Source: CAZKFG01 sp964551985 (lineage in GTDB: Bacteria > Bacillota > Negativicutes > Acidaminococcales > JAISLQ01). Taken from it: a stretch of DNA of 34,146 nucleotides. Positions 33,714 to 34,146 of this stretch are shown one piece after another; the first letter of the stretch is position 1, and every line of letters begins with the position of its first letter. The position numbers and the translations under genes were made by a program. The notes beneath the pieces are model-generated. The model was not told the origin of the DNA, ran no database searches, and worked only from the letters and a program-made list of their open reading frames with translations. The DNA lies in assembly GCA_964551985.1 (NCBI GenBank), contig CAZKFG010000020.1, forward strand, positions 1-34,146. Reading direction: 5' to 3'.

Positions 33714-34146
33714 ATGCGAATTTCTGTTTTCAGAACTGTTTGTCAAGCAATGTTAGTGATGTTTTTAAATGCAAATATACAAGCATATGCCCAGCCGGTA
33801 AACTCCTTAGTACAATCAGAACAACAAGATACGGCAAAAAAGCGCATTTTACAGCAACAAGAGCAAATAGACGCTCCGTTTGTAAGTTTAGAGAAAAAGC
33901 AAAAAGATAAAGACAAGACAATACAATTACCAACAGAGGATTTTAGCTTTCAGATAAACAAAATTGTTATCGAAAGCTCTAATCCTCTGTTTAATTTTAA
34001 CTGGCTAAATAGACTAGCCAAACCATATGAGAACAAAAAAATCGGTATACAAGGCATAAATTTAATCAACAAACTACTTACAGACAAAATTATAGAAAGA
34101 GGCTACGTTACAACAAAAGTAATTGTCCCAGAACAAGATCTAACAA
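33714..34146 (+). CDS. Two-partner secretion transporter, TpsB/FhaC type (5' part)
   Basis: 144 codons run to the window edge. A signal peptide (MRISVFRTVCQAMLVMFLNA, cleavage likely after AYA) is followed by a charged linker and a POTRA_2-type domain: FQINKIVIESSNPLFNFNWL, then LINKLLTDKIIERGYVTTKV and IVPEQDL, the family's strongest signature. The beta-barrel lies beyond the window. Such proteins export large adhesins or haemolysins across the outer membrane. GGGGTGAG lies before the ATG; an in-frame GTG at 33705 is an alternative. The partner TpsA gene is probably nearby, outside the window. Confidence 0.9.
   Translation, partial: MRISVFRTVCQAMLVMFLNANIQAYAQPVNSLVQSEQQDTAKKRILQQQEQIDAPFVSLEKKQKDKDKTIQLPTEDFSFQINKIVIESSNPLFNFNWLNRLAKPYENKKIGIQGINLINKLLTDKIIERGYVTTKVIVPEQDLT

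Noticed and set aside
33730..33933. Minus-strand 67-codon frame
   Set aside because: It is antisense to the well-supported TpsB gene and has no ribosome site.

Overview
The window looks like chromosome from a low-GC diderm Firmicute, probably a Negativicute. Coding regions use strong AGGAG-type ribosome sites and Firmicute-style promoters and terminators. The last gene is an outer-membrane two-partner-secretion transporter (FhaC/ShlB type), which needs an outer membrane. This placement is inferred from gene content, not from any marker gene.

Layout. (1) 1-1256: end of an accessory or phage-like module (DUF6809-like protein, ERF single-strand annealing protein, small HTH/excisionase protein). 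(2) 1328-8643: a compact integrative mobilizable element. It is bounded by two copies of a 39-bp palindromic site and carries a large unknown 734-aa protein, a D5-type helicase without a primase domain, an RHH protein with an internal duplication, a HUH relaxase, a small orphan, an excisionase and an intact tyrosine integrase. (3) 8714-24931: chromosomal core. It holds a YaiI/YqxD-family protein, two tRNA-Ser genes, FchA, a small secreted orphan, L-serine dehydratase (sdaAB-sdaAA), a small membrane protein, YigZ, a complete rnfCDGEAB operon extended by apbE, a NusG-II-domain protein and a Gx transporter, an aberrant tRNA-Cys, D-amino-acid transaminase, an MFS exporter, an ECF S-type protein and tRNA-Leu(CAA). 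(4) about 24932-33192: a second, decaying integrative element next to tRNA-Leu. Its integrase, helicase and large unknown protein are each broken by a frameshift. It also carries an excisionase, an unknown 191-aa protein and a rolling-circle-type replication initiator. (5) 33193-34146: a long leader with a consensus promoter and the 5' part of the TpsB gene.

How the genes work together. The Rnf complex couples ferredoxin:NAD+ electron transfer to ion pumping. ApbE attaches the covalent FMN groups to RnfD and RnfG, so its place in the operon is functional. Serine dehydratase feeds pyruvate, and FchA serves folate one-carbon metabolism.

The most interesting signal is that both elements, otherwise dissimilar, carry one very large all-helical-looking protein of unknown function at the same place: beyond the helicase, at the end away from the integrase. 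Their N-termini and central hydrophobic segments show weak resemblance. They may be two distant members of one undescribed family of element-borne proteins, possibly a defence or element-maintenance factor.
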